Origin: Nematostella vectensis
Lineage: Eukaryota > Cnidaria > Anthozoa > Actiniaria > Edwardsiidae
DNA length: 64,000 nt
Assembly (NCBI RefSeq): GCF_932526225.1
Contig: NC_064041.1
Location: 16,117,888-16,181,887, forward strand
Direction of reading: 5' to 3'
Position numbers and translations under genes: made by a program. Shown here piece after piece: positions 54,301 through 63,586 of this stretch. Within the stretch, counting starts at the first letter, position 1, and each line of letters begins with the position of its first letter. Below the pieces are notes generated by a model. That model worked only from the letters and a program-made list of their open reading frames with translations. It had not been told where the DNA came from and did not search any database.

Positions 54301-57300
54301 TAAAACATATGATCAGACCAGTATTTTAAAAACTTTCCAATATATTTCCAAAAATAAACGATGCATTTTCTTTAAATTTGCGGAGAGACATAACTTATAC
54401 TAAGGCATGATGGGGATCATGGGTAAGTCTAAACTGACTGATGTAAATTTTGTTGTTGTTGCATACTCCATTGCGAAGTTAATAAAATACGGGTCTGTCC
54501 ATGTTAAATAACTTTAAATCGGTTACCGATAAATAAAATAAAACAGTAGCCCATTAAATAAGGATGATTAAATAAGCTTATTCGAAAAACATAAATGAAA
54601 TCGGATAGGTTTGAGACTACAAGACGCCAATTTTACAACGAGTAAAATGAAAAAAAAAATGCTATAAAGAATTACTAATGAGCCTCCCTAATGGTTCAGT
54701 TTTACACAAGGGCAGAAGCTACAGTCCTGCTCATAACATGTTATCAGTTAACAGTTATCTCTTTGCCTGCTAAAACTCCATGCCGTATGTCCTAGATCTG
54801 ACATCCCTGGACTCTCCTCCCTTTTCCCCAAAAGCAATGTCTGTGTCAGTTTGCGAAAGAATGCTGAAACTGTTGGTAAAAAGGCAAGGTGTTCCACATT
54901 GCTGAGAGCCAGAGAGCAAAAGTAGTGAAAATATGCTGTTTATCAGCTAATTAAGGACCACCAGTTGTTTTGAGTGGGATTGTAGTATTTGGCAGCTGTA
55001 AATCAGTATTGCCACATTAGAAGTCCTAGCCTGTACCAAGGATTTGCCTTGGGGGGGGGGGGAGTGGGGTGGCCTGGGGATATATGTATCATTCCAAAAA
55101 AAGCAGAGTATTTGAACCCTGCTCCGGCACACTGAAGCGTTTTATGTTTGACCATGCACATACATAAATATATTCACCACTTTTGTGCTGTTCCATCTGC
55201 AGCTCCTTACATCACTCTACCTGATGGGCGAGGTGATGGGGAACGTGTGGAAAGACAGGTCAGTATTCTATAGTTCTAGGTAGAACTGCTGTCAATAGGA
55301 AGATAACTTATTAATAAGGTGACAGTTGATTCATGGACCTATTGCACTTTCTGTTACATACATATTGGGTACAGTATTAATGAGGATATTGTTGATAATG
55401 TGCCTTTTAAGTGTGACCTTGTACTTCTGTGTTAACCGTGGTACATACGTTTCTCCAGCATACCTGTTGCAAGCCGTAACATCCTGGAGATATTGTTCCG
55501 AGTCTTTGAGGTGGGAGTGGCTTTGTGGTTCCCATGCTGCCTATGGAACTGGGAAAGCCCGCACCAGTTATGGGTCCTCAACCCAAAGAAACTCCTTCGA
55601 TTTCACCGCTCGGCTGACAGTGAAACAAAAAGTCTTCTCTCTAGTGGCTCCCCTACAACAAGCTATGAGTCTATAGAGCCTGCTAAGGATGAGGCTACAA
55701 TTGAGTATGATTGCTGGGTGTGTTATGATACAACTCGCACAGATGCAGGGCCTATGATATTTCCATGCAAATGTAAGGGCGACGTGGCCGCAGTGCATCA
55801 TGAGTGCCTTAGACGGTGGTTACTAGAGGTGAGGGTTGGTTTGGGTTGGGGTGTAGGGGCAGGTGCAATGGGGGTGGGTTGGTTCAGAGTGTAAGGGTTG
55901 CTTTGGGTTGTAGGGGTGGGGTGTAGGGGGCCGCTAGGTCGGGTGTAGGGGTATGAAGGGTTGGGTTGGTTGAGTGTAGGGGTGGGTTGGGTTGGGGTAT
56001 GGGGGAGGCTAGGTTTGGGGTGTAGGGCATGTGGGTTTGGGTTGGGTGGGTTTGGGGTTTAGGGGCATGTGGGTTTGGGGAGTAGGGGCATGTGGGTTTG
56101 GGTTGGGTGGGTTTGAGGTTTAGAGGCATGTGGGTTTGGGGTGTAGGGGCATGTGGGTTTGGGTTGGGTGGGTTTGGGGTGTAGGGCATGTGGGTTTGGG
56201 GTGTAGGGGCATGTGGGTTTGGGTTGGGTGGAATTGAGGTGTAGGGCATGTGGGTTTTGGTTGGGTGGGTTTGGGGTGTAGGGCATGTGGGTTTTGGTTG
56301 GGTGGGTTTGGGGTGTAGGGGCATGTGGGTTTGGGGTGGGTGGGTTTGGGGTGTAGGGGCATGTGGGTTTAGGGTGGGTGGGTTTGGGGTGTAGGGCATG
56401 TGGGTTTGGGGTGTAGGGCATGTGGGTTTGGGGTGGGTGGGTTTGGGGTGTAGGGGCATGTGATTTGGGGTGGGTGGGTTTGGGGTGTAGGGACATGTGG
56501 GTTTGGGGTGGGTGGGTTTGGGGTGTAGGGCATGTGGGTTTGGGTTGGGTGGGTTTGGGGTGTAGGGGCATGTGGGTTTGGGTTGGGTGGGTTTGGGGTG
56601 TAGGGCATGTGGGTTTGGGTTGGGTGGGTTTGGGGTGTAGGGGCATGTGGGTTTGGGTTGGGTGGGTTTGAGGTTTAGAGGCATGTGGGTTTGGTGTGTA
56701 GGGGCATGTGGGTTTGGGTTGGGTGGGTTTGGGGTGTAGGGGCATGTGGGTTTGGGTTGGGTGGAATTGAGGTGTAGGGCATGTGGGTTTTGGTTGGGTG
56801 GGTTTGGGGTGTAGGGCATGTGGGTTTTGGTTGGGTGGGTTTGGGGTGTAGGGGCATGTGGGTTTGGGGTGGGTGGGTTTGGGGTGTAGGGGCATGTGGG
56901 TTTGGGGTGTAGGGCATGTGGGTTTGGGGTGTAGGGCATGTGGGTTTGGGGTGGGTGGGTTTGGGGTGTAGGGGCATGTGATTTGGGGTGGGTGGGTTTG
57001 GGGTGTAGGGGCATGTGGGTTTGGGGTGGGTGGGTTTGGGGTGTAGGGCATGTGGGTTTGGGTTGGGTGGGTTTGGGGTGTAGGGGCATGTGGGTTTGGG
57101 TTGGGTGGGTTTGGGGTGTAGGGCATGTGGGTTTGGGTTGGGTGGGTTTGGGGTGTAGGGGCATGTGGGTTTGGGTTGGGTGGGTTTGAGGTTTAGAGGC
57201 ATGTGGGTTTGGGGTGTAGGGGCATGTGGGTTTGGGTTGGGTGGGTTTGGGGTGTAGGGGCATGTGGGTTTGGGTTGGGTGGGTTTGAGGTTTAGAGGCA

Positions 57301-60300
57301 TGTGGGTTTGGGGTGTAGGGCCTGTGGGTTTGGGTTGGGTGGGTTTGAGGTTTAGAGGCATGTGGGTTTGGGGTGTAGGGGCATGTGGGTTTGGGTTGGG
57401 TGGGTTTGGGGTTTAGGGGCATGTGGGTTTGGGTTGGGTGGGTTTGGGGTGTAGGGGCATGTGGGTTTGGGTTGGGTGGGTTTGGGGTTTAGGGGCATGT
57501 GGGTTTGGGGTGTAGGGCATGTGGGTTTGGGGTGTAGGGGCATGTGGGTTTGGGGTGTAGGGCATGTGGGTTTGGGTTGGGTGGGTTTGGGGTGTAGGGC
57601 ATGTGGGTTTGGGGTGTAGGGGCATGTGGGTTTGGGGAGTAGGGCATGTGGGTTTAGGTTGGGTGGGTTTTGGAATGTAGGGCATGTGGGTTTGGGGTGT
57701 AGGGCATGTGGGTTTGGGGTGTAGGGGCATGTGGGTTTGGGGTGTAGGGCATGTGGGTTTGGGTTGGGTGGGTTTGGGGTGTAGGGGCATGTGGGTTTGG
57801 GGAGTAGGGGCATGTGGGTTTGGGTTGGGTGGGTTTGGGGTGTAGGGCATGTGGGTTTAGGTTGGGTGGGTCTAGGGTGTAGGGCATGTGGGTTTGGGTT
57901 GGGTGGGTTTGGGGTGTAGGGGCATGTGGGTTTGGGTTGGGTGGGTTTGGGGTGTAGGGGCATGTGGGTTTGGGTTGGGTGGGTTTGGGGAGTAGGGGCA
58001 TGTGGGTTTGGGTTGGGTGGGTTTGAGGTTTAGGGGCATGTGGGTTTGGGTTGGGTGGGTTTGAGGTTTAGAGGCATGTGGGTTTGGGGTGTAGGGCATG
58101 TGGGTTTGGGTTGGGTGGGTTTGGGGTGTAGGGGCATGTGGGTTTGGGTTGGGTGGGTTTGGGGTGTAGGGGCATGTGGGTTTGGGTTGGGTGGGTTTGG
58201 GGTTTAGGGGCATGTGGGTTTGGGTTGGGTGGGTTTGGGGTGTAGGGGCATGTGGGTTTGGGTTGGGTGGGTTTGAGGTTTAGAGGCATGTGGGTTTGGG
58301 GTGTAGGGGCATGTGGGTTTGGGTTGGGTGGGTTTGGGGTGTAGGGGCATGTGGGTTTGGGTTGGGTGGGTTTGAGGTTTAGAGGCATGTGGGTTTGGGG
58401 TTTAGGGGCATGTGGGTTTGGGTTGGGTGGGTTTGAGGTGTAGGGGCGTTTGGGTTGGGTGGGTTTGGGGTTTAGGGGCATGTGGGTTTGGGGTGTAGGG
58501 GCATGTGGGTTTGGGGTGTAGGGGCATGTGGGTTTGGGTTAGGTGGGTTTGGGGTGTAGGGCATGTGGGTTTGTGTTGGGTGGGTTTGGGGTGTAGGGCA
58601 TGTGGGTTTGGGTTGGGTGGGTTTGGGGTGTAGGGGCATGTGGGTTTGGGTTGGGTGGGTTTGGGGTGTAGGGCATGTGGGTTTGGGTTGGGTGGGTTTG
58701 GGGTGTAGGGCATGTGGGTTTGGGGTGTAGGGACATGTGGGTTTGGGGTGTAGGGGCATGTGGGTTTGGGTTGGGTGGGTTTGGGGTGTAGGGGCATGTG
58801 GGTTTGGGGTGGGTGGGTTTGGGGTGTAGGGCATGTGGGTTTGGGGTGTAGGGGCATGTGGGTTTGGGGAGTAGGGCATGTGGGTTTAGGTTGGGTGGGT
58901 TTGGGGTGTAGGGCATGTGGGTTTGGGTTGGGTGGAATTGAGGTGTAGGGCATGTGGGTTTGGGTTGGGTGGGTTTGGGGTGTAGGGCATGTGGGTTTGG
59001 GTTGGGTGGGTTTGGGGTGTAGGGGCATGTGGGTTTGGGGAGTAGGGCATGTGGGTTTGGGGAGTAGGGCATGTGGGTTTAGGTTGGGTGGGTCTAGGGT
59101 GTAGGGCATGTGGGTTTGGGTTGGGTGGGTTTGGGATGTAGGGGCATGTGGGTTTGGGGTGTAGGGCATGTGGGTTTGGGGTGTAGGGGCATGTGGGTTT
59201 GGGTTGGGTGGGTCTGGGGTGTAGGGGCATGTGGATTTGGGTTGGGTGGGTCTGGGGTGTAGGGCATGTGGGTCTGGGGTGTAGGGCATGTGGTTTTAAG
59301 GTTGGGTGGGTCTGGGGTGTAGGGGCATGTGGATTTGGGTTGGGTGGGTCTGGGGTGTAGGGCATGTGGGTTTGGGGTGTAGGGGCATGTGGGGTATGGT
59401 TTTGGATGTGGGTTTGGGTTGGGTGGGTCTGGGGTGTAGGGGCATGTGGATTTGGGTTGGGTGGGTCTGGGGTGTAGGGCATGTGGGTCTGGGTTGGGTG
59501 GGTCTGGGGTGTAGGGGCATGTGGGTTTGGGTTGGGTGGGTTTGTTTGGGGTGTAGGGCATGTGGGTTTGGGGTGTAGGGGCATGTGGGGTATGGTTTTG
59601 GATGTGGGTTTGGGTTGGGTGGGTCTGGGGTGTAGGGGCATGTTGGTTTGGGTTGGGTGGGTCTGGGGTGTAGGGGCATGTGGGTTTGGGTTGGGTGGGT
59701 CTGGGGTGTAGGGCATATGGGTTTGGGTTGGGTGGGTCTGGGGTGTAGGGGCATGTGGGTTTGGGTTGGGTGGGTCTGGGGTGTAGGGGCATGTGGGTTT
59801 GGGGTGTAGGGGCATGTGGATTTGGGTTGGGTGGGTCTGGGGTGTAGGGGCATGTGGGTTTGGGGTGGGTGGGTTTGGGGTGTAGGGGCATGTAGGTTTG
59901 GGTTGGGTGGGTCTGGGGTGTAGGGGCATGTGGGGTAGGGTTTTGGATGTGGGTTTGGGTTGGGTGGGTCTGGGGTGGAGGGGCAGGTGGGTCTGGGGTG
60001 GAGGGGCAGGTGGGTCTGGGGTGGAGGGGCAGTTGGGTTAGGGCAGTCGGGGTGTAGGGGTCATGTTCTTTCAGTCCCTTAAAGACAGAGTGGTGCGACC
60101 ATGGGTTTTAGCACCCTACAGCATATAGCAAATGACATTTGTCACTCCTTTCCATTTACAGTCAACATCCTCAGAAAGTCGAGACCCCCCTAGATGTAAA
60201 GTTTGTGATGAAGAGGTAAGGTACAGGTTTTTTTGTGCTGTGCTGTATGATCCATTTAACATTTAAAGCGTCTCTCTCTTGTCCACAGTACATACTAACA

Positions 60301-62646
60301 GAAGGACGCACATGGTTACCTAATGGACTCACCGTAAGGTAAATATTCAGCATATCACAAGACTTTTTATGGAAGCTAGGGATGGGACGTTTTATCTGTC
60401 AGAGCGTATGCAGCTTAAAAATTAAGATTACTAGTCTATTATTGCAGAGAAATTGAATATGCTCATATATTTAATAGTGATATGACTCATTGTTCATGTA
60501 TTGTTTATGTGTTGCTAGGTACTGGTCTGTTACCATAGTGATATGACTCATTGTTTATGTGTTGCTAGGTACTGGTCTGTTACCATAGTGATATAACTCA
60601 TTGTTCATGTGCTGCTAGGTACTGGTCTGTTACCATAGTGATATAACTCATTGTTCATGTGTTGCTAGGTACTGGTCTGTTACCTTAGTGATGTGACTCA
60701 TTGTTCATGTGTTGCTAGGTACTGGTCTGTTACCTTAGTGATGTGACTCATTGTTCATGTGTTGCTAGGTACTGGTCTGTTACCATAGTGATATAACTCA
60801 TTGTTCATGTGTTGCTAGGTACTGGTCTGTTACCTTAGTGATGTGACTCATTGTTCATGTGTTGCTAGGTACTGGTCTGTTACCTTAGTGATGTGACTCA
60901 TTGTTCATGTTTTGCTAGGTACTGGTCTGTTACCTTAGTGATGTGACTCATTGTTCATGTGTTGCTAGGTACTGGTCTGTTACCTTAGTGATGTGACTCA
61001 TTGTTCATGTGTTGCTAGGTACTGGTCTGTTACCTTAGTGATGTGACTCATTGTTCATGTGTTGCTAGGTACTGGTCTGTTACCATAGTGATGTGACTCA
61101 TTGTTCATGTGTTGCTAGGTACTGGTCTGTTACCATAGTGATGTGACTCATTGTTCATGTGTTGCTAGGTACTGGTCTGTTACCATAGTGATGTGACTCA
61201 TTGTTCATGTGTTGCTAGGTACTGGTCTGTTACCATAGTGATGTGACTCATTGTTCATGTGTTGCTAGGTACTGGTCTGTTACCATAGTGATGTGACTCA
61301 TTGTTCATGTGTTGCTAGGTACTGGTCTGTTACCATAGTGATGTGACTCATTGTTCATGTGTTGCTAGGTACTGGTCTGTTACCATAGTGATGTGACTCA
61401 TTGTTCATGTGTTGCTAGGTACTGGTCTGTTACCATAGTGATGTGACTCATTGTTCATGTGTTGCTAGGTACTGGTCTGTTACCATAGTGATGTGACTCA
61501 TTGTTCATGTGTTGCTAGGTACTGGTCTGTTACCATAGTGATATGACTCATTGTTCATGTGTTGCTAGGTACTGGTCTGTTACCTTAGTGATGTGACTCA
61601 TTGTTCATGTGTTGCTAGGTACTGGTCTGTTACCATAGTGATATGACTCATTGTTCATGTGTTGCTAGGTACTGGTCTGTTACCATAGTGATATGACTCA
61701 TTGTTCATGTGTTGCTAGGTACTGGTCTGTTACCTTAGTGATATGACTCATTGTTCATGTGTTGCTAGGTACTGGTCTGTTACCATAGTGATATGACTCA
61801 TTGTTCATGTGTTGCTAGGTACTGGTCTGTTACCATAGTGATATGACTCATTGTTCATGTGTTGCTAGGTACTGGTCTGTTACCATAGTGATATGACTCA
61901 TTGTTCATGTGTTGCTAGGTACTGGTCTGTTACCATAGTGATATGACTCATTGTTCATGTGTTGCTAGGTACTGGTCTGTTACCATAGTGATTCTATCAG
62001 TGATGGTGGCCTCACCCACAGGGGCCTACATGGTCTGCTTCATGCCGCTATCAACGGCCTGCAAGGTGCTCATTGTGGGAATGTCTGTCATCATGGAATA
62101 CCTGTGTCTTAGGTGAGAAATACATAGGAGATGATTGACAGAAGGAAAGATAGAAGTCTGACAGAGATAGACAGACACATGACAGACATAAAAAAGACAG
62201 ATATATACAGAAGTCTGACAGAGATAGACAGACACATGACAGACATAAAAAAGACAGAGATATAATACAGAAGGCTGACAGAGATAGACAGACACAGGAC
62301 AGACAAATAGAGGCAGGCCTACAGAAGGAAAGTCAGACAGAAATACTTTTAGGGACAGAAAGGAAAGGACGGAATGACAGGCAATCAAACAGAAGAACTG
62401 AAAACAAAATATACAAACAGACTGTCAGAAATGTACAAGACTTACTGTATTAGTGTGATTTAGTGACGCATCAGTTAATAAAAAATGCTTTTTTTCTTTC
62501 GCAGATTGCTTGGGTTCAATATCGTTAGCGTGTACAGAAGAGCACGGATAACAGCCCTGACGATTATTGGCCGAAAACCCGAGGAGAGAACGGCAAGTCC
62601 TGAGCCATCCGAGCAAGGCCCGAACCTTCCAGTCATGTCCACGTGA
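45264..62646 (+). CDS. EGF-7TM-RING-CH membrane ubiquitin ligase, 13 exons
   Basis: Thirteen GT-AG exons join to 1,575 nt (524 residues plus stop) without a break. Residues 11-37 form a six-cysteine EGF-like module. Seven hydrophobic segments follow (about residues 40-65, 84-105, 119-140, 160-180, 193-219, 240-268 and 280-305). The ICFWAETFHVAG motif, and an FASLMFL...IYGVELYY segment, recall the TOM1/THH1 and GPR137 seven-helix family. A RING-CH (C4HC3) domain at about 357-410 has CWVC, PCKCKGDVAAVHHEC and CKVC. Two more helices lie at 430-475. Known RING-CH (MARCH) proteins transfer ubiquitin to membrane proteins, so a membrane E3 role is likely; the location and target are unknown. An in-frame ATG at 45,243 would add seven residues. 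Exons: 45264-45350, 47231-47332, 48949-49086, 51907-52002, 52806-52949, 53541-53636, 53984-54079, 55203-55258, 55459-55828, 60162-60215, 60289-60338, 61969-62112, 62505-62646. Confidence 0.85.
47231..47332 (+). CDS. RING-CH gene exon 2: EGF end and TM1
   Basis: Residues 30-63: VKYSGGNC completes the EGF-like module, then YNVGFGAIFYILSAVSFLQL starts the first helix. Phase 0 at both ends. Confidence 0.85.
47432..48775. repeat. 42-bp minisatellite, about 32 units, intron 2
   Basis: The unit is GAAATCATCCATTTTGTCAC, CCTAGCAAAATACCAAGTGT, GA. Variants (CATAGC or CCTAGA; GTACC or ATACC) occur in higher-order pairs and triplets. It begins about 100 bp behind the exon 2 donor and carries no exon sequence. 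Since 42 is a multiple of three, ORFs over 200 codons run on both strands; they are artefacts. Confidence 0.95.
48949..49086 (+). CDS. RING-CH gene exon 3: TM1-TM2 linker and TM2
   Basis: Residues 64-109: ILCIRSEFCKLKRP, then KMLYVCMIIACGSRGLYHSV. Phase 0 at both ends. Confidence 0.85.
49287..49330 (+). pseudogene. Duplicated first half of exon 4 with its acceptor
   Basis: TGTTTGTCATTTCCAG precedes GGTTATCTACCAGGGACATT, giving GYLPGTLAPNL, against GYLPGALAPNL in the true exon at 51,907. After the shared TACTACCCCAT-ATCATATCTG stretch the copy dissolves into the 31-bp array. It marks the left border of the duplication. Confidence 0.85.
49313..51890. repeat. 31-bp minisatellite grown from exon 4, about 83 units
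   Basis: The unit is GTGTACTACCCCATTATCAT, ATCTGTTCAGT. It corresponds to CTGTTCAGCGTGTACTACCC and CATGATCATATCTG inside real exon 4, so the array is amplified coding sequence encoding the FSVYYPMIIS part of TM3. An exon-4 start with acceptor lies at each end of the array. ORFs of up to 656 codons arise because 31 bp cycles through all frames without a stop; they are not genes. Confidence 0.95.
51907..52002 (+). CDS. RING-CH gene exon 4: TM3
   Basis: Residues 110-141: GYLPGALAPNLFSVYYPM followed by IISGFSILICFWAE. The FWAE signature matches TOM1/GPR137 proteins. The full-length exon with a fitting donor (GTATGT) is this copy, not the one at 49,287. Confidence 0.88.
52153..52453. mobile_element. 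MITE with CACAGGTAGCC ends, copy 2
   Basis: Ends CACAGGTAGCCTAGGCTCTG and its inverse (CAGAGCCTGGGCTACCTGTG) are flanked by the exact 7-bp duplication CTTTATT (52146-52152, 52454-52460). Inner arms AGAGAGAACATGTGGAGTTG also pair, so the whole element can fold back, except for a 50-bp insertion in the left arm. No ORF. Confidence 0.8.
52806..52949 (+). CDS. RING-CH gene exon 5: TM3-TM4 loop and TM4
   Basis: Residues 142-189: TFHVAGLRFDKPRFLNKS, then FIMINSFIYVVLLVQVITIE. Phase 0. Confidence 0.88.
53000..53165. mobile_element. Foldback element with TTCCAGAAAATATC ends
   Basis: GTAATTCCAGAAAATATCGA at the left pairs with GATATTTTCTGGAACTACAA at the right, with C-rich and G-rich runs and CATTGAGGG / CCCTCAATA inside. 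The right half matches 17,905-18,022. Confidence 0.65.
53541..53636 (+). CDS. RING-CH gene exon 6: TM5
   Basis: Residues 190-221: IYLKNIFSGIFASLMFLV followed by LVFFLIYGVELYYK. Phase 0 with donor GTATGA, which is repeated behind it. Confidence 0.88.
53612..53815. repeat. Three 70-bp units made of exon 6 end plus donor
   Basis: Each unit contains TTTATGGAGTAGAGCTATAC (or a variant), TATAAG|GTATGAATTTTG and CTAACAGACCTATTATTAAA. The first is the real exon end. A young, short array of the boundary type. Confidence 0.9.
53984..54079 (+). CDS. RING-CH gene exon 7: loop and start of TM6
   Basis: Residues 222-253: LRGAFITAQSASVDCTQA, then TLSRVGLVSQALFQ. Phase 0. Confidence 0.87.
54112..54688. mobile_element. 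MITE with 190-bp inverted arms and TA duplication
   Basis: About 190 bp at each end are imperfect reverse complements, starting AGGAGGCTTGTTAGTAATTC at the left and ending GAATTACTAATGAGCCTCC at the right. Dinucleotide TA flanks both sides (54110-54111, 54689-54690), as in Tc1/mariner-type insertions. No ORF; non-autonomous. Confidence 0.8.
55203..55258 (+). CDS. RING-CH gene exon 8: end of TM6
   Basis: Residues 254-272 (split codon): LLTSLYLMGEVMGNVWKD. The exon ends in phase 2 before GTCAGT; joining exon 9 gives serine. Confidence 0.85.
55459..55828 (+). CDS. RING-CH gene exon 9: TM7, linker and first part of RING-CH
   Basis: Residues 272-395. ILEILFRVFEVGVALWF is TM7, followed by a polar serine-rich linker (KSLLSSGSPTTSYES). 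Then come CWVCYD (from 357), PCKCKG, and VHHECLRRWLLE with the metal-binding histidine. The donor GTGAGG opens into the G-rich intron. Confidence 0.92.
55829..60060. repeat. 4.2-kb G-rich minisatellite filling intron 9
   Basis: Long units read GGGTTTGGGTTGGGTGGG, TTTGGGGTGTAGGGGCATGT, and alternate with a shorter form GGGTTTGGGGTGTAGGGGCA. They start about 10 bp behind the donor, whose own sequence GGTGAGGGTTGGTTTGGGTT is evidently the seed. The coding strand is strongly G-rich and could form quadruplexes or R-loops. Minus-strand ORFs of up to 512 codons (Pro-, Thr- and His-rich) are artefacts. Confidence 0.95.
60162..60215 (+). CDS. RING-CH gene exon 10: end of RING-CH
   Basis: Residues 396-413: STSSESRDPPRCKVCDEE. 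The CKVC pair (407 and 410) completes the C4HC3 set. Phase 0. Confidence 0.9.
60289..60338 (+). CDS. RING-CH gene exon 11: post-RING segment
   Basis: Residues 414-430: YILTEGRTWLPNGLTV. It ends in phase 2; joining exon 12 gives arginine. Confidence 0.85.
60511..61985. repeat. 50-bp minisatellite made of exon 12 acceptor plus exon start, about 29 units
   Basis: The unit is GTTGCTAG|GTACTGGTCTG, TTACCATAGTGATATGACTC, ATTGTTCATGT. GTTGCTAG|GTACTGGTCT and TTACCATAGTGAT are the acceptor and first 22 bp of exon 12; the last unit continues into it. Within each unit the exon frame hits TGA after YWSVTIVI or YWSVTIVM, so splicing to a decoy would end the protein early. Confidence 0.95.
61969..62112 (+). 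CDS. RING-CH gene exon 12: last two membrane helices
   Basis: Residues 430-478: YWSVTIVILSVMVASPTG, then AYMVCFMPLS and KVLIVGMSVIMEYLCL. It ends in phase 2. Confidence 0.88.
   Translation, partial: VLVCYHSDSISDGGLTHRGLHGLLHAAINGLQGAHCGNVCHHGIPVS
62113..62504. other. Intron 12 with GACAGACA-rich low-complexity DNA
   Basis: Three loose copies of AGAAGTCTGACAGAGATAGA and CAGACACATGACAGACATAA between 62,140 and 62,330. Minus-strand ORFs here are artefacts. Confidence 0.7.
62505..62646 (+). CDS. RING-CH gene exon 13: cytosolic tail and stop
   Basis: Residues 478-524: LLGFNIVSVYRRARITAL, then a polar tail ending PNLPVMST and TGA. Basic residues right after the last helix suggest a cytosolic C-terminus. 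Confidence 0.88.
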
Positions 62647-63299
62647 CATAGGGGAGGTTTCACGTGACACCCAGGAAGACTTGTGCATCTACCGCCAAAA
62701 TGAGACTGATGGTGGAGACTCATACAGTGAAACATAGCAATGCGCTATGCATTATGGGAAGGGTCAGGCAAGCAAAGGACCATAGGTAGGAGCTCCTCCC
62801 ATCATGCCTTGTGTGCTTTCCTTGGGTACGGGGAGAAAAGCAAGCATGAACATTATCAAATGAGATAAAATTGCTTATACATAGCTTAATATAGATTTTT
62901 TATATCATCAAATTATCATTTTTGTATTTTTTTTTAATGTTGAGCTCTTCATTTAGATTTAAAAGGAAGTGAAGCTTCCCAACAAGTATTGCTTGTTTTC
63001 CTTTTTTGTACATTTTGTATATGAAACTTGATAAATCTTTTACAGAATAACTTTATGAATGAGAGAGACTTGGCTGAATACAACCCATTCAGTCACGTGA
63101 AGCTCGTTGCATTGTTTAGTTTTCGCAGGTGTAAAAGCGACGAAAGTAAAGATTGTGAATGATATTGCGGTGATATAAATAACCCTTGACAAATTCAAGG
63201 ATTTAGCAAGTTATTCAATTGGATATGAGTATTTATATCTTCCTTCCTGTTCGTCAAAGAATTAAAAATATTAAAAGAATGATTGAAGAAAAATGTTTG

Positions 63300-63305
63300 A
63301 ATAAA
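63300..63305 (+). terminator. Poly(A) signal AATAAA for the RING-CH gene
   Basis: AATAAATAAA lies 650 bp behind the stop, followed by a T-rich segment (TTGTTGTTTATTTGTC). Good position for the 3' end of a transcript; inferred from motif. Confidence 0.5.
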
Positions 63306-63586
63306 TAAATTACAAATTTTAGAAATTTGTTGTTTATTTGTCTCTTGAGATTTGTTAGTATACAGGGGAAAAATTAAACAAACTGCTTATTCGTGTTTTC
63401 AGAAATAAGCCACCCCTGCCACAACTCGCTGGGATTTTCACATGAACTGTTGATATCTTTGGATATTGATATCTTTTCAGTCAATGTCTATCTGTAATTA
63501 AGATTATTCGCCCTTTTTTCTATTGGTTGGGTTCTTCAAAAGTAAATATCTTTTTGTACAATACAGATGTGCTGAATGATGTAGTA

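Noticed and set aside
55884-57422. 512-codon Pro/Thr/His-rich ORF on the minus strand, and relatives up to 59,929
   Set aside because: Antisense reading of the G-rich intron 9 array; several overlapping frames are equally open.
60511-61985. CRISPR array
   Set aside because: Regular repeats but no unique spacers; it is a simple tandem array with an exon boundary inside, in a eukaryotic gene.
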